Below, one piece after another: positions 59,416 through 64,000 of a stretch of DNA of 64,000 nt. Position numbers and translations under genes: made by a program. The stretch lies in the NCBI GenBank assembly GCA_030035585.1, contig CM057466.1, forward strand, positions 59,279,233-59,343,232. The letters run 5' to 3'. The stretch is from Dugong dugon. Lineage: Eukaryota; Chordata; Mammalia; Sirenia; Dugongidae. The notes beneath the pieces are model-generated. The model was not told the DNA's origin and did no database searches. It saw only the letters and a program-made list of their open reading frames with translations. The stretch's first letter is position 1. Each line of letters starts with the position of its first letter.

Positions 59416-59821
59416 TTAAAAAAAAAAAAAAAGTCCATATATAGGTATATCATGAACTATTTTAACCCTATATCCTTAAGGACATGGGAAAATACTGCTT
59501 TAAAGTAGATTCTTCTAAGTGGGATTTCTGGGTCATTTAAAATGTTGACAGATACTAACGAGTGAAATGTCTACCAAAAAGCTTTTATCAATTTACTTTC
59601 CCAGCAATACTGCATGGGAGTCAGATTTTCTTTTAACATCAAAGAGAGGTGCATTCCTTTCAAACTAGTTATGTTCCTTCAACAAATATTTAACTGAGCA
59701 CCTACTGTGTGTGAGATACTATTTTAGGCATTCATTATAGCCAATCCTTACCTGGAATGCCCTCTTCCCTTAACACGTCTACATCTTTCCTATATTTCAA
59801 GGCCCAGTTCAAGTATCATGT

Positions 59822-60262
59822 AGTGTATTGAACAGTGTGCACCTCAAAATTCACGTCCACCCAGAACCTTAGAATAATGACTTTATTTGGAAATGGGGTC
59901 TTTGCAGATGTAAATAAGGACTGCGACAAGATCATACTGGATTAGGGTGGGCCCTAAGTCAGAAGAAAGTGTCCTTATAAGAGACAGAAAAGAACACACA
60001 GAGACATAGAGAAGTCGGCAATGTAAAGACAGGCAGAGATTGGAGTGACGCATCTACAAGCCAAGGAATGCCAAGAATTGCCAGCAACCACAGGAAACTA
60101 GGAGAGGCATGGGATGGATTCTGCCTCAGAGCCTCCAGGAAGAACTAACCTTGCCAACACCTTGATTTCGGACTTCTGTCCTCCTGAAAGATGAGAGAAG
60201 ACATTTCCATTGTTTTAGGCCACCCAGTTGATTGGTGGTAATTTGTTATGGCAGCACTAGGA
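59822..60262 (-). mobile_element. MLT1-like MaLR LTR
   Basis: Minus-oriented LTR: CACCTCAAAATTCACGTCCA, GGTGGGCCCTAAGTCAG, GTGTCCTTATAAGAGACAG, CACCTTGATTTCGGACTTCT, TTTTAGGCCACCCAGTTG, TTTGTTATGGCAGCACTAGG. Strong resemblance to the MLT1A consensus as I recall it. Confidence 0.75.
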
Positions 60263-60444
60263 ATTCATCCATCTCTCCTCCTCATCTATTCTAGCACTCA
60301 TTGATTTCATTCTTCTTCAAACTCCTGGAGTATCAGAATCTGTTGTTCAAAGTGTAGCACGTGATCACGTATTAGATTCTATTACCTGCTGTTATGTCAT
60401 GTGTACTAACCAGTTAATTATCTTGCTAACTGTACAATGATACA

Positions 60445-60595
60445 ATTCCTGAAAACCAAAAACCAAACCTGTTACCGCTGAGTCAACTCTGACTCATAGC
60501 ACCCTATAGGACAGAGCAGAACTGCCCCGTAAGGTTTCCAAAGAGCAGTTGGTGGATTCGAACTGCCGACCTTTTGGTTAGCAGCCATTCTTGAA
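60445..60595 (-). mobile_element. AfroSINE, truncated
   Basis: Minus-strand copy from AACCAAAAACCAAACCTG to TTTTGGTTAGCAGCC. Its 5' head is missing. ATTCCTGAA (60445) and ATTCTTGAA (60587) flank it, an imperfect 9-bp duplication. Confidence 0.85.
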
Positions 60596-61249
60596 GGAGG
60601 GACAGTATGTTATACTCTGCCTGCATCCTCACCTCCTCAGGGAGAGAAGGCACACTGCAGGTGTCCCAAAGACTCCTTCCCACCCCCCTAAGTTTATTCC
60701 TCTTCGGGCATTTATCACACTGCACTGCACTTTCTTGTCTCCTTCCTACAAGCCCCTTGAAGACAAAGTACTCTTGTTTAGTGATGAACAACAGTTACCA
60801 TGACAACATATTGAATAAAAAAGCAGGTTACAAAGCAATATGTTAAAAAAGATTCTAATTTTGTAAAATACATGTTTTTATGTACCTAGAAACAAATATT
60901 AGAAGGCTGTAACACCAAAGAGTTAATAGTGGTAATCTTTAGGAGTTGGTAATATAGGTAATTTTAATAATTTTCTTTATGCTTTCTGGTATTTGCCAAA
61001 ATTTCTAAAATGAACAAGTATTGCTTTCCTAATCCGGGGTAAAGCAAGCAATATTATTTAAAAATCTAACATTTTCAGACTGGCAAGAGGAAAGGATGAG
61101 GAAGAAGCTAACAACCTTGCAACATAGAAACAGATTACCTTATGGATACACACATTTACATTTATGCTAATCACAGAGAGTATGAGAGAAAGTCAAAGAG
61201 CGTAAGTGGTAGGATGGAATGAGGGGAGCGACAAACAGGTCCAGAGACA

Positions 61250-61480
61250 GTAAAGTGTTGTGGTTAAAGGACGAGGCTCTGAAATCAAATGCATGGGTTC
61301 AAATCCCAGTTCTGCTACCTACTGCCTGTGTGACCATGAGCAGTCCCTCTCCTCTTTTCAAAGGGGGGATGATTTCATGCCCTGCCTCATAAGGAGCTTG
61401 TAAAGATTAAATCAACAAATTCATATAGAGCACTTAGACTAGTGCCAGGCATACGTTAAGTGGGCAATAAATGCTGGCTA
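61250..61480 (+). repeat. MIR
   Basis: AGTGTTGTGGTTAAAGGACG, GGGTTCAAATCCCAGTTCTG, TACTGCCTGTGTGACCATGAG. Well preserved forward MIR with a tRNA-like head. Confidence 0.85.
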
Positions 61481-62539
61481 TTATCATGATTATTAATAAC
61501 ACACACAAGATCTCCAAGTCCTCCAAGGCTGCAGAGAGGCAAGGGTGCTTCCAAGGCTGGGGATACTTCACGGAAGAGTATAAAATGCTATTCTCAAATA
61601 CAGCAATGGGCTTGCCATTTCATTGTCTCTATCAGTCTGTAGTTATTTTAAATTCATCTTACAGTTAATATTTAATATCTGCAGTTCTCTGGAGAGGTAA
61701 TAGCAAACTCAGTGATGCAAACTACATTTTATCTTCTTCCCTGTGAGAGTTCTCAGAATTCAGAGATACCATTTTTATTTCCAAAGCAATGAAGTTTGGT
61801 GTTGCATTCTTTAGATATCGTGTATAACTAATCAGTAGCTGTTTATATTCCAATAATAGGAAAAGCAACAATGCACATTATGGAGGTCAAGTTCAGGGAG
61901 AAACATTAGCTAGGATGCTCTTATCATGGAGAGTTTCAGCCAGTGGGAAAAATTAAATATTTATGCCAGGCAATTCTACCTTGTGACCCAGCCAAAAGCA
62001 AAGTTTAAATTTATCCATGCAAATTAATAGCAACCAATGATGAAACTGAAGAAACTCTTAATTGCAATTGCTCATCAGCTGATAAACTGAGCAGAAAAGA
62101 AAAAGAGAGAGAGAGAGAAGGCTGCTTGTTTGCTTGAGCACCATCTGAACAGCCTCAAGGCCAGACCAAGTTTGGTCTCAACTGAAATGGAGAATACTGT
62201 ATAAATGTGAGGTCTACCATTATAAGCCAGGATATGCACATACGTAAAACCTGGTTTATAGAGAGAAAGTCAACTTAGGTGTTTGGCTAAGTCTGTTTGC
62301 TCTGCTGTCAAAGCAGCCAGCTGGGATGGCAGGGTCCCCAACCAGGCGTGTGACCCAAGCGCTAGGTAAGTTCTGGGCTCTTCACCCACGGGCAAGTGGC
62401 TCCTTTGCGCAGGAGCTGTGCCTTCCATAAAATCAGTCTGGCACTGGATTTTGCCTCCATGAGATCTCCACCTCCCACAGCCTCCAAGGATGTAGAAATT
62501 CACCCTTTTCTTACACTTAAGGCTTCTGAGGGCCAAATA

Positions 62540-62742
62540 AGTCCCTAGGCAGTGCAAACAGTTTGTGATCTGCTGCTCACTGAAAAATTGGCAGTTCAAA
62601 CCTACCCAGCAGTACTATGGAAGAAAGGCCTGGCAATCTATTTCCATAAAGATGCAGTCAAGAAAACCCTAAGGAGCTCAGTTCTATGCTGTAATACATG
62701 GGTTCACCACGAGTTAGAATCAGCCTGCCAGCAAATGGTGTG
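62540..62742 (+). mobile_element. AfroSINE-related SINE, old
   Basis: Diverged plus-strand copy: TGGCAGTTCAAACCTACCC, GATGCAGTCAAGAAAACCCT, CACCACGAGTTAGAATCAG. Comparable in age to the 2.0-kb copy. Confidence 0.7.
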
Positions 62743-62811
62743 TGAGGCTAAATGTCTCTTTTTCATCTTGTGCTACCCAGTTCTCTCCTCCTACGCAAGA
62801 TTTCTAGCATC

Positions 62812-63755
62812 TACCAGTCTATCGAGGAGCCCTGGTGGCACAGTGGTTAAATGCTCGGCTGCTAACTAATAGGCCAGCGGTTCAAAACCATCAGTTGCTC
62901 TGCAGGAGAAAGATGATGCAGTCTGCTTCTCCAAAGATTACAGCCTTGCATCTGGGGTCTTAAAAGTTAGCAAGCGGCCATCTAAGATGCATCAACTGGT
63001 CCCATCCACCTGGAGTGAAGGAGAATGAAGAACACCAAAAACACAAGGAAAGTATTATCCCACGAGACAGAAAGGACCACATAAACCAGAGACTTCATCA
63101 GCCTGAGACGAGAAGAACAAGATGGTGCCCGACTACCACCAATGACCAGCTTGACAGGGAATACAACAGAGAGTCCCTTATGGAGCAGGGAAAGGGTGAG
63201 ATGCAGAACTCAAATTCTAGTAGAAAGATCAGACTTAATGGTCTGACTGAGACTAGAGGAACCCCAGAAAGCATAGCCCCTAGACTCTCTGTCAACCCAG
63301 AACTAAAACAATTCCTGAGGCCAACTCTTCAGACAAAGATTGGACTGGACTGTGAGATATAAAATGATACTTGTGAAGACTGTGCTAAGAGCTCAAGTAG
63401 ATACATAAGACTAAATGGGCAGCTTCTGTCCAGAGGTGAGATGAGAAGGCACAGAGGAGGGTCAGGAGCTGGTTGAATGGACATGGGAAATCAGGGGTGG
63501 AAAAGAGGAGTGTGTTGTCACAGTACAGGGAGGGCAATTAGGGTCACATATTAATGTATGTATAAATTTTTGTATGAGAGACTAACTTGAAATGTGAACG
63601 TTCACTTAAACTACAATTAAAAAAAAAAAAAAAAAAAAAAGCATTACAGCCTTGGAAACCCTAAGCGGCAGTTCTACTCTGTCCTTTACAGTCACTATGA
63701 GTTGAAATTGATACAATAACAATGGCTTGGGTTTGGTTTGGTTTACCAGTCTATC
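62812..63755 (+). mobile_element. AfroSINE split by an L1 insertion
   Basis: The SINE body runs 62824-62948 and resumes at 63643-63743. The outer duplication TACCAGTCTATC lies at 62812-62823 and 63744-63755. The interruption is an L1 3' end with its own duplication. The rejoined parts match the long-form AfroSINE order. Confidence 0.95.
62937..63654 (+). mobile_element. L1 3' UTR nested in the AfroSINE
   Basis: Body 62949-63642, ending in an A-tail (about 63618-63640). The 12-bp duplication ATTACAGCCTTG lies at 62937-62948 and 63643-63654. Same 3' UTR family as 9.06 and 54.1 kb (shared CATCTGGGGTCTTAAAAG and GGTCTGACTGAGACTAGAG type text). The open frame at 63015-63362 is part of this UTR, not a gene. 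Confidence 0.93.
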
Positions 63756-64000
63756 ACTTGATGAGAGGTTCTTGCCATCTCAATACCACTGACTATGTCC
63801 AAAACAACAGCACTAAAACATTGTGAGCCAGCCCTCCTGGGACCACTTTGGGAGAGCAGTTTGGAAAAAGTCTGCTGCCCTAACTCCTTTTGCTCCTGGC
63901 TACACCACTGCTCCTCAACTCGTGCAGTCCAGCGTTGGGTCAACACGACATGAGTGGAAGACAACACTCAGAAATGAAGGGATTGTGGAGCAGGAAAGGG

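Larger units (their letters stand above)
55956..64000 (-). other. OSBPL1A intron, repeat-rich
   Basis: About 8 kb of intron to the window edge. It holds an ATG/GAT microsatellite (56216-56236), an RTE LINE end, AfroSINEs, MIRs, an MLT1-like LTR, a GA repeat (62105-62120), and an L1 nested in a SINE. I recognise no OSBPL1A exon in it. A stretch at 58710-59190 and another at 61680-62540 hold nothing I can name. Confidence 0.6.

Noticed and set aside
63015-63362. 115-residue open frame
   Set aside because: It lies wholly within the L1 3' UTR fragment nested in an AfroSINE.

Overview
The window is mammalian nuclear DNA: intron-rich genes with GT/AG splice sites and very dense interspersed repeats. 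The commonest repeat is a roughly 160-210 bp SINE that opens with a 'GGAGCCCTGGTGGCACAGTGG' type head (shown here loosely) and closes with 'GAATCGACTCGACGGCAAC'. It matches AfroSINE, a family restricted to Afrotheria. With the RTE-type LINE and the lineage-specific L1 3' UTRs also present, this points to an afrotherian, most likely an elephant. The species call is inference from remembered repeat families.

Three protein-coding genes lie in the order known from human chromosome 18q11.2. (1) 1295-10550, + strand: the last five coding exons of TTC39C (151 codons), followed by a probable long 3' UTR to about 13.85 kb. (2) About 16.05-40.77 kb, + strand: the complete CABYR gene, a sperm-tail calcium-binding and RII-like anchoring protein. 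It has a CpG-rich TATA promoter, a non-coding first exon, four coding exons (18920-19067, 19187-19240, 34981-36267, 38517-39115) and a short spliced 3' UTR exon. (3) About 55955 down to 41.2 kb, - strand: the last ten coding exons of OSBPL1A (ORP1), giving the C-terminal 391 residues, nearly the whole sterol/PI4P-binding ORD domain. CABYR and OSBPL1A converge tail to tail, with only about 0.44 kb between their polyadenylation signals. All three reading frames are open across every junction and I see no disabling change. The genes are not functionally linked: cytoplasmic/ciliary TPR protein, sperm fibrous sheath protein, and late-endosomal lipid transfer protein.

The introns and spacers are filled by AfroSINEs (both strands, several with clear target-site duplications), an RTE LINE 3' end with its reverse transcriptase fragment (56.6-57.8 kb), internally deleted RTE derivatives, three copies of one L1 3' UTR family, older L1 pieces, L2, MIR, MER5A, MER20, a Tigger-like element, and two MaLR LTRs.

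I found no novel defence, mobile or regulatory system. The most interesting signals are these: CABYR exon 4 appears to have lost the stop codon that, as I recall, ends the human long isoform, so coding regions A and B read as one 695-residue protein; a 73-bp direct repeat flanks an L1 fragment; an L1 is nested inside an AfroSINE with both target-site duplications intact; and a family of non-autonomous elements is built from RTE LINE ends, one of them carrying a tRNA-Gly-like head.
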